DNA of 64,000 nt from Acridotheres tristis (Eukaryota; Chordata; Aves; Passeriformes; Sturnidae). Of the stretch, positions 12,881-24,731 are shown one piece after another. Within the stretch, counting starts at the first letter, position 1; each line of letters starts with the position of its first letter. Position numbers and translations under genes: made by a program. Location of the stretch: the NCBI GenBank assembly GCA_037013685.1, contig CM072889.1:18733976-18797975 (forward strand), given 5' to 3'. A model generated the notes under the pieces. It did not search any database and had not been told where the DNA came from. It worked only from the letters and a program-made list of their open reading frames with translations.

Positions 12881-13035
12881 AAGGGAAGGGAAGGGAAGGG
12901 AAGGGAAGGGAAGGGAAGGGAAGGGAAGGGAAGGGAAGGGAAGGGAAGGGAAGGGAAGGGAAGGGAAGGGAAGGGAAGGGAAGGGAAGGGAAGGGAAGGG
13001 AAGGGAAGGGAAGGGAAGGGAAGGGAAGGGAAGGG
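12881..13035 (+). repeat. Perfect (AAGGG)31 pentanucleotide microsatellite
   Basis: Thirty-one uninterrupted AAGGG units (155 bp) are flanked on the left by a GGGTGGGGTGGGG-type seed and AGAAG. The plus strand is purely purine with a G3 run every five bases, which favours G-quadruplex or triplex folding. The open frames through it encode only a Gly-Arg-Glu-Gly-Lys repeat and its frame variants, so they are not genes. Perfect copies suggest recent expansion. Assembled length at such loci is often unreliable. Confidence 0.98.
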
Positions 13036-13232
13036 ATTTTCCAGTTGGTACAGAAGGGAGCTGCCACCTGAGACTGGCACACGGGGCTGTCTCAGGGTCA
13101 GGGATTTTTGTTCTTGCTGGGCACTGCAGTGGCAAAGAGGTAACATTGCAAAAAAACCCTAAAACTGTGCCGTGACTGAGGTAGTGAGAGAACCAGGGAG
13201 GGGTGAGGCTCAGGTAAAACCATGGCTGGAGT

Positions 13233-13462
13233 CAGAATCACAGAATGATCCCATTCCACACCTTCCATGAGCCAGGGTGCTCCAAGCCCCAGCAAACCTG
13301 GCCTTGGACATCTCACAGTTCTTAGGGCAACCTGTGCCAGGGCATCCCCACCCTCGAGAGGAGAGAGTTTTCCCCAATATCTGCTTCAAACTGACTCCCT
13401 GTCAGTTTGGAGCCGTTCCCCCTTGTCCTGGTACTACACGCCCTTGTAAAAAGTTTCTTGAT
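13233..13462 (-). mobile_element. CR1 LINE 3'-end fragment
   Basis: It begins AGAATCACAGAATGATCCC and follows the CR1 3' region in reverse complement: GTGCTCCAAGCCCCAGC, AACCTGGCCTTGGACA, GGGCAACCTGTGCCAGGGC and TTCCCCCTTGTCCTGGTACT, ending in GCCCTTGTAAAAAG. The element lies on the minus strand and is about 230 bp long, truncated before any reverse-transcriptase sequence. Confidence 0.9.
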
Positions 13463-14763
13463 GAAAGGTAGCTATGCAAAAATAATTTCGTTTTTCTCCT
13501 CACTTTCTCAGTTTCTGCTAACCTGAGGTTTTCTGAGGGAGAAGACAGGAATAGACATTAAATCAGACCTGAGATCTTCCTTCTCTCGCCCTTTAATGAA
13601 TGCCATAAAACCCAGCCTGCTGGGTCTCTCATTACCAGGTAATCATGCTGGACCTAAAATAACTTTGCTTCTGAAGCTTTATCAAAACCTGACCTTTTCT
13701 TAAAACCTTTTAATAAATTGTCACTTTCTTATGAAACTAATCTTGGAAAAGGACCTGGCCAAGGGTTTGCCTATGAACTTTTACTTTAGACATCAGCCTG
13801 ATTGTGCATCTATGATTACACACCCACTGTCCTTACAGCACTATTGACCAACCAGCACTTCTGTGAACCCTTAGTTTTATTTGCAGCCATAGGCTTTTTT
13901 CTGATCATTTTGTGTAACTAAAAAGCTCTGGGAACCATAGATGCAGGCATAATTAATTAAAGCTTCGTGTATTTATGGCAATATTTTAAACTTCTCAGTG
14001 GACCACTTGGATTTTGAGAGCAAATGTGTAAAAATCTCAATTTCTTTTCAGGCCAGCCTAATAACAGAGGAGCAGTTTCAGAGCTCTGTCACTCCTTCCA
14101 CATTCTGTTTACAATAGGAGCCAGCCTTTTTTGTTTTATACTCACTTGAACAAACCTGGGGACCTTTATCTGACAAACCTGGGGACTGGTTTGTGCTTTT
14201 CTCATATGGCAGGAAAGAGAACTGAGCCATGATTATAATACAAATAAATACCTGAGAGATTTAACCTCTGTCCAAGTGCAGTCTCAGGACAGAGGGCATT
14301 GCCTATGCCTATAAGCATCACCAAAATAAACAAGGCATCATATTGGCAATACATCATGTTGTAAATTCACACATAAATGAGAAGGAATTTCTGCATAATC
14401 CTCACAAGCACAGGCATTGACAGGATTCCCTGCACCACCCACCACAGCCTTTCACTGCTGGAGACCATCGTGGCATATAAACTCCATTAAGTGATGCATC
14501 TTATTCTAAATGAATGGATTTTGTGGGACTCGTTTTTCTCAGAGAAAACACTTCCTCGCTGCCTGACAGCTCCAGAAGCAGTTTCCAGTGTAAATTCACT
14601 CCAGGACATGTCATTTATACCTGTTCTTTGTTAAAAATCAAACAACTAACCAAAGAAACAAACAAAACAAAACAAAAAATTCTTTTCTAGAATGGAAAGT
14701 CTCATTTTCAGGCATTTATCAGATTAGTTTGGGCTGCAGTTTTGACATAGAATTGTCTATAAG
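13463..14763. other. Unique non-coding sequence
   Basis: No gene or transposon recognised. A short direct duplication of ACAAACCTGGGGAC occurs near 14151-14188. Confidence 0.5.
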
Positions 14764-14912
14764 TGTGGTGGGTCAGCTTTGGCTGTTGACCAAATTCCCA
14801 GCCAGCTCCTGGCTCTCCTTCCCCTCAGCTGGACCAGGGGTGGATAAATGGGAAGGACACAAACAAGGAACTCAGGGGTCACGACAAAGACAAGGAGACT
14901 GCACCAAGCCCC
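14764..14912 (-). mobile_element. Avian endogenous-retrovirus LTR, 3' (U5) end fragment
   Basis: The plus strand starts TGTGGTGGGT and continues with GGCTGTTGACC, CCCTCAGCTGGACCAGGGG and GACAAAGACAAGGAGA. This order matches, by recall, the terminal part of a common avian LTR read in antisense, so the LTR lies on the minus strand and its CCCACCACA end is at 14764. Similarity is lost after about 14912. The flanking six bases do not match those beyond 18004, so no target-site duplication is seen. Confidence 0.6.
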
Positions 14913-17576
14913 CCCACACCCCACACTGCAGCACTGGATGGACCTGACACAAACCAGATGAACTTTAACTCGTGCTCAAGAACAATTTCTGTCCTCACAG
15001 CCACCACCCACTCCTGCACTCGGCACGAGGGGAATTTGGATCGCTGAGCAGTGAAAGGGATCCGTGTGTGCCTGGAGGAATAAACCACTGAGGAGTGGCA
15101 GACTGCTGGTGACATGAGCCAAGAACCGCTCCTCTCAAGAGAAAACGCCGTGGAGAACAAATGTCATTTCTCTGCAGGGAGTAAACGAGCAAAACTCAGC
15201 TCACCGGGACTCCCTCCCGGCCCACGGGAGGGTTCAGTTCAGTTCAGTGCTCGGAGTTACACAACACGCTCCAGCGAGAGCAGGAGAGCCGTGACCCTCC
15301 TGCCTCGAGGACACAGCAACCTCAAAGTCATTCCAAACGGAGTCAAGCCTGAAGAGACCTCATCCAGCCCCCCAACAACCGAACGTGGCAACAACGTGCA
15401 TCTTTCCCGGAGAATGGATGCACGAAGTGCTCAGCAGGGATGGGACGAGCTCGCAGGTGACACAAATCCCCCTCTTTTCCCACAGTCACACAAAACAGAC
15501 CCGTGGCAACCCTTTGTAAGTGCAGTCATGGTAGCTCTTGGCTCCTTCCATCCTCCTTCTATTGGCTGTAGACAAAAATCTAAAATTAAAACCAATTTTT
15601 GTGACTGTTTGCTGAAATAATCAGTTTTATTCTTGTTTACGATTACTCCAGAACATAAAAGAAACTGCTGGATACATTATCAGTCACACACTGCTTGCCA
15701 GTCTCAGCTATTTATGATGCTAAATTATACAGCCTAAGTACAAAACCAAAAGTTGCCAAAAATCAGGGAATTGATAAATTGGGAAAGCAGAAGAGGTAGA
15801 AAAGGTAAGATACTGCCATCAGAAGCAATGGTCAGGCTCCTTCAAAAGGATAATCCCAACAGGTCAATAATCAATAAATTTCATCCATTTGAACAGAACT
15901 TAGCAGGCACTATCCTGTGACAGCTACTGTCAAGCACACAATTATTTTTTGGGTCTATTGCAATGATTTTTGGTTGTAGGATGAGTCCTACTTTTTAAGT
16001 GTACCATAAATCGCAAAAAAAAAAAAAACAAAACCATTTTGCATGTTTTTCATTTGGATTGCAAATGAAGCAAGGTGCTTTTAGACCATGTCCTACTTCT
16101 TCCTAATGTATAAACTCCCTCTGTAACTACTTACCTTAAGATTTTCATTTAAAAGCTAATCTTCTAAAATTACTATTAATTAATATGGCGCTCTTTGTAT
16201 TTCCCTACCACCTTCCCTGCCCTCAGTTGCAGGTTTTCAGCTGGAATGGCCTCAGCCCCACTGCAGGCTCCCTCACAGATAACAAATTTGTGCCAGCTTG
16301 CTGAAGAAGCCCAGTGCTGCTCATTCACTCAGAACTGCTCCATCTGTGTGTCCATCCATCCAGAGAGCCAGATGCTCTCAGAGTGCCTCTCCTGACACAT
16401 CCACATCCCAAATATGTTCCTACAAACCTGCCCTGCAGGCAAAGGCAGCCCAGCCCTGCCTGGAGCCCTCGGGTGTTTGTGTTTTACCTGCTCAGGTGCA
16501 GCGCTGGCTTCACAGCCAACTTTGCTGCTGCCAGAGATGGAGACCTGCAAAGGGGGGGGTCAGAATGAGAAATCACTCACTGGAAGCATTCTAACAAAAA
16601 TTAATAGAAAGCAAATGTTGCACCCAGGAAGGAGAGTGGTTCAGAGATCAGGCAGATTCCATCAGACCGACGAGCTGAGGTTTCTGTTCACATCCACAGA
16701 GCTGCCATTTCCATTGGTTTGCCACTGATAGGCATTTAGGCAACTCAATTATTTTATTATTGAAATTAGATAATGAGATAATTATATAAACTTCCTTTCT
16801 AAGCTCGTACATGCTCCACTGACACAGGTTGCAGAAAGATTCCTGCCAAGAATTTGATTATTAAATGTGAACTTGCTTCAACAGAGATGCAGAAATGCCC
16901 TCGATTATTTGTTGCACATCTGTGCAGTTCTTTTCTAGTTCAGCACAAAGTTCAAGACATGGGATGTGAATCAGCAGCTAATCATTTTCCAAAATATTTG
17001 ACTTATAAATATTTCCTTAGAATAAATATTCTTTTAACAAGGGATTTTGTTGAAAAAGCTTTACTTTTGTTTTTGTTGTCATGCTTTACTATGCACAACA
17101 AAGCAGTTTTTAATGAAAGGTACCAATAATATACTTACAAATCACATAAGCCAATGGACTACGTGTAATGAATAACACTTGGACAAGGTACCAATGCACT
17201 TCAGTAGTTCAATTTTCACTAAGATAAACATTCCATCACTAAAATATCAAAGCTGCTGCCTTGAGCAGCTATTCACTGCGGGGACATTTGTGGGAGCTGA
17301 AGTTGCTGCCTCCCAACTGTTTGTTGCCATTTCTCTTTTGCCAAAAATTGCCAGTCCCACAGAACGGGATGCTGCTCAGCCAGCAGAATGCAGAGTTCCA
17401 GCATCCCCTCATCTGTCTCAGTGGAACATCAGCCAAGGTAACTCCAGTCCTGCGCTGAGTGAATCAAAAGGAATGGAAGGATTTCTTGTAAAGAATAAAT
17501 GTTCAGTGCCACGTACATTTTGTAACATGGTAAAAGTAAATTTAATTATCCAAAGAACTGCTCTAACACTGAGCCT
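14913..17576. other. Sequence between two LTR fragments
   Basis: About 2.7 kb separates the two LTR ends. It includes a CpG-rich block at about 14970-15520 (listed separately) and ordinary AT-rich DNA from 15.6 to 17.5 kb. A moderately GC-rich patch lies at 16.2-16.56 kb. No retroviral gag, pol or env motif was found in any frame. A 168-codon open frame (15114-15620, plus) has no recognisable domain and a composition like translated GC-rich non-coding DNA. Confidence 0.45.
14970..15520. promoter_or_regulatory. CpG-rich segment
   Basis: I counted about 27 CpG dinucleotides in roughly 500 bp at about 54% GC. That gives an observed/expected ratio near 0.7, whereas the surrounding DNA is strongly CpG-depleted. 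It could be a small CpG island (promoter or enhancer) or a fairly young mobile-element piece whose CpGs have not decayed. No TATA box or clear initiator decides this. Confidence 0.35.
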
Positions 17577-18004
17577 TTTCCACGGGCTGCAGCTGTTCAC
17601 AAACTGCTCCAGTGTGGGGGTTCAGTCCTTCAGGAACAGGCTGCTCCAGCGGGGGACTCCCATGGGGACACAGCTTTTGTCAGGAATGCCCCAGGGGCTG
17701 CAGGGGAACCTCTGCTCTGGAGCCTGGAGCAGCTCCTGCCCCTCCTTCTGCACCACCCTGGGCTCTGCAGGGCTGTTTCTCCGAATTCTCACCCCTCTCT
17801 CTTCCAGCTGCAGCTGCTCCCGTGCAAAAACGTCATCCCACATCAGCCCAGATGTGCTGCCACTGCCCCTGCCAGGCTGAGCCATACCCAGAGCAGCTCC
17901 ACGCTGGAACCCTGGCTCTGTCAGACGTGGGGGAAGCTTCCAGCATCTCCTCACACATCCCTGCATCCCCCTCAGCCCCAAAAGCTGGCCGTGCACACAG
18001 GACA
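17577..18004 (-). mobile_element. Avian endogenous-retrovirus LTR, 5' (U3) portion
   Basis: The plus strand shows, in order, GGGCTGCAG, AACTGCTCCAGTGTGGG, GTCCTTCAGGAACAGGCTGC, CTCCAGCG, CCATGGGGACACAG, GGAGCCTGGAGCAGCTCCTG, CCCCTCCTTCTGCAC and GGCTCTGTCAGACGTGGGGG followed by AAGCTTCCAGCA. These blocks and their order match, by recall, the antisense of the U3 part of the same LTR family as 14764-14912. The LTR's 5' terminus would be at about 18004 (CAGGACA). The open frames across it are shadows. Confidence 0.7.
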
Positions 18005-21000
18005 GAGGTGCCTGAGCAGCCGCATCAGCAGCACAGCTCGAGCCAAGCAGAGCTGCCAGCACAGGGGGAGGCAGGGCCACGCTCACTCCTCACCATCTGG
18101 AAGCCTCTGGCCAGAGGCACAACATTCATCCCCGGCAACTGCAGCCTGCACAAGGTTCAGATTCCTTTGCATCATGCAAATGTTCTCTCTTTCTGACATA
18201 ATCCCCAATTATAGTCCCGACTGCAGGAATATGCTGTTAAAATCATGAGAAAAGAAAAAAAGACAAGCCTGTTGAGAGAATATCCTTGATAAAGCAGCAA
18301 TGTCCTGGGTGCCAACAGGCATAGGGACATACAGGTTTGTTAATGTAAGACAGAACTGCTGGGTTTAGTCATACAGGTGGATTCATTTATAAATGCTGAC
18401 CCTGACATATAATTTTCAATAAAAGCTCTGCTTTTCTATCTAATTTCCATCTTTCAGCTGAGACATTAGCATTTCTTATTCAATGTTCTTCCCTCTCAAG
18501 CATTACCTCAGATTAATTGGCACTGTATAAAATAAGTTCCTGGGTGCACAATGGTAACCATGGTAGCCTTCATCCTATCTTCACAATGCATATGCAATTC
18601 AGTTCTCAGGAAAACATAATTAGTACGTAGCAGAATATATTCTCTCTAAACGCATCTCGGTGCTATGAAATACACTAAATCAAAGCAAATGATGCCTACA
18701 ACCTCCACCCGACTGGGCTCCCATTGCTGAGCAGTTACATTACAAATGGATATCCTCTTAAACAGTTGTGCTGCAGCATCCCCAACTTGCATTATATGTG
18801 CTTTTCTGCCTGCTGTGTGCCTTTGCATTCTGGCCAAAGGGTGGCAATGTTCTCCTGACTATCAGTGGCCAGACGGTGGAAGTGTATTCCTGCAGGAATG
18901 GGAGCATCTTTCCAGCCAAGCCGGAGAGTTCTGCATCATTAACTGCAGTGCTAACTGGGTCCCAGCACATCAGCAATGACCCCTCCAGCTACAGAAACAT
19001 TAAAATACAGTTTGGGTTGTAATCCAGCGAGCTGTGTCAAAGGACATCCACGCGGATCTCCTTATGGGGGAGATCAAAAAGCATATGCAGCTTCAAAACC
19101 AAGTGTGTTCTCTGTTTTTTATCACACATCAGCAGGCCCTGCTGGGGCTGCTCCTGGTGGGCTTGGACAGGACAATCACTGCTGTGCAGGCACGGAGAGT
19201 TTTCACAAGCCTGGCTGCCCCAAAGTGCCACCCAACCCCTGGAGATTCCCACAGGAGCTGGTTTAACTCATCTGAGAAGTTTTACACAGTTCCTTTGGGG
19301 ATTTGCAAACTGTGAGGACTGGAATAATCTGAAACAAACATCTGCAGTGAGGTCTTGACAGCACACCCACAGAGTGGCAGTGGCACAGCAGCACGGGACA
19401 GGGTGTGCAGTCTCACTGCTTTAATTAGTGCACCAACAATTACTGCATTTAATGGCACAAACTGGGAATAATCACATGGAATAAATGCTGCCCTTGTGCT
19501 GGACTCACTCCCACGATTACTCCACACAGTGTGTCCCACACCCAGACATTCAGACAGATTCCACAAGACACTCAAAGAGAAATGATGTTTTTCCTGCTGT
19601 TTCACAGGGGAAAAGCCACAGTAAGAGACCTAAAGAAAAAAAATCCATTTTCAAACGCCACCAATTATTATCTGTTAAATTACTATTAGCTACAAAAAGC
19701 AAAATGAGAACTACTTCTGCACAAAACAGGAGTGACAAGAGGAAGGAGCTGTCCAAACCTGTCCAGGATAGTTGGTGCTTAGCAAACATGAAAGTAATTT
19801 AATTCTTCATCTGAATACATACTGGTTTGTTTACTGAAGTGTTAAAAAGGCTGCTTTCATTAAGTCTGGGATATCAGTGTGTCAGATGAAATGCAGACAT
19901 TCACTCCACCCGTGGTAAAAATTTCAGACAACTGGTTTTGGACCCCAAATCAACCTAGCAAATCTGGTACAAAGTAGTTGCCTGGCAGTTCACTCATCTT
20001 ACCCCAGAATTCTTCGAAATTTTCATATTTACAATATGTATCTTCACTTTATCTCTGGCCACGTGTGCATGAGAGGAAATAATTTCTAATCCACATGAAA
20101 AAACTCTGAAACAGCTGTACTACTTTTAAATGCTTTGGATGATCCTATTTGACCTTTCTTTTCTACCAAGGATCTGGTATGGACACCTTTCTCCTGGCAA
20201 ATTCCAGCCACCCACATGCTAATGACACACTTGCATCCCATTCCACACATCTGATTTTGACTTTTAGATATGTCAGGGAATGGAAATAAACATTTCTGTC
20301 AAGTAACAGCGCCACAAAACAACTTTTCAGGTAACAATGTCATTGATTTCAATTATACAGAACCACGGAAATGCCCTCTGTTAACACTGTAACATCCAAG
20401 CAGAAATAGCATGCTTTGCTTTTATGGCCATTATAAAATTTATTGGCAAAAAAAATGGAGACAACTGGTAAAAAGGCAGCATTTTATGTGCAAAAGCATG
20501 CTAGTGCAGGAAAAGCTATTTATCTTCATACAGGTGATGACATTTATTTCGTGCAATTACACTGGCTTATCTCTCATCAAAGAAGTGTTACATGACAGCA
20601 ACTTTACATTTTTCTGAAGATACAGCATCTCATTCCATGTCCTGTCATCTGCTCTCATCATGGCAGCAATTCTAAGGGATGCTTTCCAAGGGTTCTAATA
20701 ATTGCTGGACTCACTGCAATTATCCCAGCTATCCTGGGACACAGGAGAAGAAATGTTTATTGGTGAGCACAAAAAGGAACAAAACAAAATGACCCACGTT
20801 TCAGGCAGCAGAGCTTGGGAGCAGGATGATCACAAATACTATTTGCCACACGTTTCATATTCTGTTTCTGTTACATAAACTTGGCTTTGCTTTCTGTAAA
20901 ACGCCCAGGCAAGACTATCTGTGACTGCAGAACATTTTGAACCCAGCCTACTAAAACACGGATTACTGAGCCCTCGGAGTAAGAGTTTTTATAGCCCATC

Positions 21001-24000
21001 ACATGAAAGGTAAATATAGCACGGGGGTGGGGGAAAAATGAGTTAGTGGATCTTGAGAATGATAATTAGCTACACTCAGCTGTCCCATGCCAAATGGCTG
21101 GGGGAAATCTTATAGGCATGTAAGTAACAGAAATACAAGTTAAATGTCCTATTATTATCCTAAGTAATATAATTTAAGCATTAACACTGTAAAATATTGA
21201 AATATTTTAAGTGCCTTTAAACTGCTGAAAACAAATTTTCTTGGTCATTAACTGCTGAACATTAAATTTTTTCCCATTCACTAAGATCATTTAATGTTTG
21301 TGAAATTATTTGAACGCCATTTAATTACTTGAAATTCAAAATCATCGCTGGTTTCATCATCCTTTCCAGAGAAACCTTCTTCAACTGCCAACATACCAAA
21401 TATTTACCAGCCATGAATGTCTGCACAGAGTGAATAAAATGTAGAGATGTATGCACTAGGAAGCAGGGCTCCTTTCAAAGTCTCTGGGGTTTTGGTACCA
21501 AAAAGATATGGCATGATTCATTAGAGAAACATCTCAGAAGGAAAGCTGAAAGTGAAAAGCCTAAAAAAAGCTTCTTCCACTGAAGTGCAGTGGAAAGACA
21601 AAACCAGCAGCATTTTTTTAAACAAAGGAGAAGCTGTTGAAGTTACCATGAGCAGAATTTCACACCACAGAGCCTACACAGAAGCTGCTCTTTTTCTCCA
21701 AGCTGAAATACCACATTTCTGGATCCATATTGCAAATCCACAACTCGCAGATGCAATTCCAGGGTATAATATAATGCAAGATGCCTCCAGACACTAACTC
21801 AGAACCAGGCAGTGCAGTTAAAATATCGGAGTGATTTGCAAACCAGCAAGGTTTTATGAACCTCTTCAGATCACCTCCAATATTTTTCAAGTACTATGTG
21901 CATATTTATACAACAAAAGGAAAATGAAATCAGCATGACACCTGCATTAGTCTTTTTGATGTCTGCAGCACGCTTATGTCGAGATTTCTGTCATAACACA
22001 CCTTAAAACTTTCTGACAAGTTGCAGACTTTCTGAACATTTTGGAAGTGTTCAGGAGCATTTATGGTGCTGGCAATCATTATTCTCATTTTGGGAGGAGG
22101 GACGCCGTTATTCTTAGAATTAGAGATATATTTTGCAGTAATTTCCCTGGTCTGCAAGTGCAAATAGAGGCCTGTGCTTGCTGCCATCCAAACATTACTG
22201 AGCTGATCCCTTGTCCCAAGATGTGAAGCTAAATACAGTCCATGTATTGCAGAGATACAAACTGAAGTTCCAAAATTGATGTTTAAAATACTTACCAAAC
22301 CTCACAGTGATTTATGTTCAGATTTCTGGCTATATTCATGAGCATGAAAATCATGTGAGAGCTTCCCAGTCAGCCTTCAGTCCAAGACTCCTTTCCTATT
22401 CTCATGAGTGCAAAATACTCATTTCTCCTTTTTTGTTAAGCCAGATGCCGTTAAGGATAAATGGAATAACAATTATATATAATTATTATATATATAACAA
22501 TATATGTAACAGAGCTACATGCAAATGCATGTTCAGGGAGACAAGTGGTGGCTTCTGCTACATAAAAAAAAATAAGGCTTCCATTAGGAAGAGGCTGGTG
22601 ACAGTAACTGCCCAAGTGACAACAAAAGGCATGAGAAGAGTTGTGCCACCAAGGTGAGCATTACAAACTCTGACACCCATCACTACTGACTTTTTTTACT
22701 AGATCACATTTTTCAGTGTGTGTCTGAGAATCCTCTAATTGCCATCAACAATATTCTGTTAGTAGGAGATGAAATAGAATACTGTGCTGTACACCATTAA
22801 AGTCCCTTTCAGCAGACCAGTCAGATCAGTTTTAAATAAAATAGGTGTATTCAAGGTGTATTGTAAAATGCAGCAATGATTAACTGTGAAATAGTCACTC
22901 AAGAACGGAGCCTTTTCTTTAAACAAGCCTGGTTTACAAATCCTGTCATTTCTCACTGCAGATAGGAGCTGTCATTGTGGTGACACATTGCAACACGAGC
23001 TCCGGGGTAGCTGTGCTGATTAGGAAACAAAATATTCGTGTCCCATTTGAATGAGTGGGCAAATTGTAAGACAAATTTGTGCTTGGTTAAGTTAATAACG
23101 TACCTTGTCTTCTGATGTGCTCCTGTGGGAATGGGAACCCCAAAGTGTGCATCACACGAGGTGACTTTAATCCCTTTTCACATGGAACTCACTGCTCTTT
23201 CCAGGGTAATTAAGCACTTCGAGGTTATTTCAAGTTCATGCATCCAGTTCCTGGAAACGAGAGAGGGCAATGGATCAAGAGCAACAGGGCAGTAGCAAAA
23301 TATTGAAATGTGGAGCTGTCAATTAGAAAGCAGTAAAAATTACAAACAGACCAACAGAAGTGTGTAAGTAACTCGGGGACCCTTTTCCCTCCAGTTTTCT
23401 GGAGGTTCCAGAGCACTGGGCAAACCCAGCATTTCTATCAAGGGCAAGCACTAAGCAATCCTGCCCTAAGTACCAGTTTATTTGCCATAAATACAGTGTA
23501 GAGCATCTTGAGTAAAAACAAACTTAACAAAAATTGGCCACCTGATTTTCCTGCCAAGCCAACAATGTCTGTGTAAGAGTCCCTGTTCTGGAGAACTCCT
23601 GAGACACAGAAAGAAGCAGGAAAGCAGCTTACCCCGCTATGCTAAAAGCCACCAGCAAGGGATAATTCCCTCTCTCCTTTCTCATTCACAATGGTGTTCC
23701 TGGAAACAGATTTATTTTGCACTTGCAGTGTCTAATAACAGCTGTTATGCATTTATTGTCCCACTATCCTGACACAGTAATGTTATCCTACTTAACTCCG
23801 TGCCTCTTTCTGACATAAAAACTCACCCACCATGACATTCTCTAATGCTGTAACAAACTGGCACTGACCTGGGGCTCCACAGCTTTTCCAGAGCTCACTG
23901 CACTTGATTTAACTCCCCCAGTGCTAATGGGTACGAGTCATTACAGGGTAATTGCTGACAATCACAGAAACCCCATCAAACAGAAAATGCCCCGTCTGAA

Positions 24001-24634
24001 CGCCAAGATTGGCAGAGGCTTTGCTTTCAGACAAGTATTTAAAGCATCATTGCTCTGCTGGTTTATTCCTCACTTTAGGGGGATTTTTCAGACACTCCCA
24101 GAGTCCATTTCAGTTCAACAGGACATTGGCTTTAAACTCAACATTTCTAAGTCCCATTCCCACAGAGCTGCCCTCACCTTCTGCTCATTTCTCCACTGAT
24201 TTCCTGTGGCTTTGTTTGAATTTCTGATTCACCCATCACATGGCTCCCCATACAGACCTCAAATGGTGAGCATGAATGATTTTCTTAAGACAATTCTTCA
24301 GCATTATCAAGCTCCACAAATTTCACCATTTTTCAAATGGATTTGCCTGGGGAGGGGTTGTTGAAATGGGGAGAGATACTAAAAGCATAATGGGCTTGTC
24401 CACAATTCCTTTTTCTTTCTACAATCAAAGAAGACTCATTTTATAAAACTTTTTCAGTGTCTGGACCTTTTCAAAGACAGATGCTACACACAGCTAGAAA
24501 TCTCCATTTGTTTGTAGCAAAAGATGGTTAAGCATAAAAAATTAGACATTTCTAGCAGTCCTTTCTTCTTCTCCCCAAACACCCCTTAAGACAGAGTTTA
24601 AAAAGTCAAGCTCTTACTACATACATCACTTACC
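18005..24634. other. Unique non-coding sequence
   Basis: No supported gene. An octamer ATGCAAAT lies near 18175. An AT dinucleotide-rich run lies at 22470-22508. A partly palindromic ATGCAAATGCAT lies near 22518. The AT-rich, repeat-free block 20.1-21.45 kb contains several TAAT cores and could hold regulatory DNA. A strong donor-like site on the minus strand near 22292 has no convincing acceptor. Confidence 0.5.
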
Positions 24635-24731
24635 TTGCAAAATTTCCTCAAGTTCTCATGAATTTCCTTTTTTATGTCCAACTCATCATGTGTTTGTAAC
24701 CTGGTACAGTGAACTGGTTTAGAGTTTTAAT
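24635..24731 (-). other. Putative non-coding exon (splice signals only)
   Basis: On the minus strand a pyrimidine tract of about 30 bases ends in CTCTTTTAG immediately before 24731. The 97-bp segment ends with CAAG followed by GTAAGTG, a near-consensus donor. Both signals are individually strong. All three frames of the full segment contain a stop, so it cannot be a plain internal coding exon. If real it would be a non-coding RNA, UTR or poison exon. If an internal acceptor (CCAG near 24714) were used, one frame to the donor would be open. Chance is a real alternative, because GTAAGT alone should occur about 30 times in 64 kb on both strands. Confidence 0.3.

Noticed and set aside
12723..13175. 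Open frames of 85-150 codons on both strands with Gly-Arg-Glu-Gly-Lys or Leu-Pro-Phe-Pro-Ser repeats
   Set aside because: They are translations of the AAGGG microsatellite; any strand and frame of that motif is free of stops.
15114..15620. 168-codon plus-strand frame
   Set aside because: Composition is like translated GC-rich non-coding DNA and no domain is recognisable. CpG richness explains the lack of stops (few AT-rich codons).
17179..17880. 233-codon plus-strand frame
   Set aside because: Its second half is LTR sequence read in antisense and its first half is unique AT-rich DNA with no domain.
22290..22330. Strong GTAAGTATTTT donor on the minus strand
   Set aside because: No pyrimidine tract or acceptor lies at a sensible distance upstream, and such donors are expected by chance.
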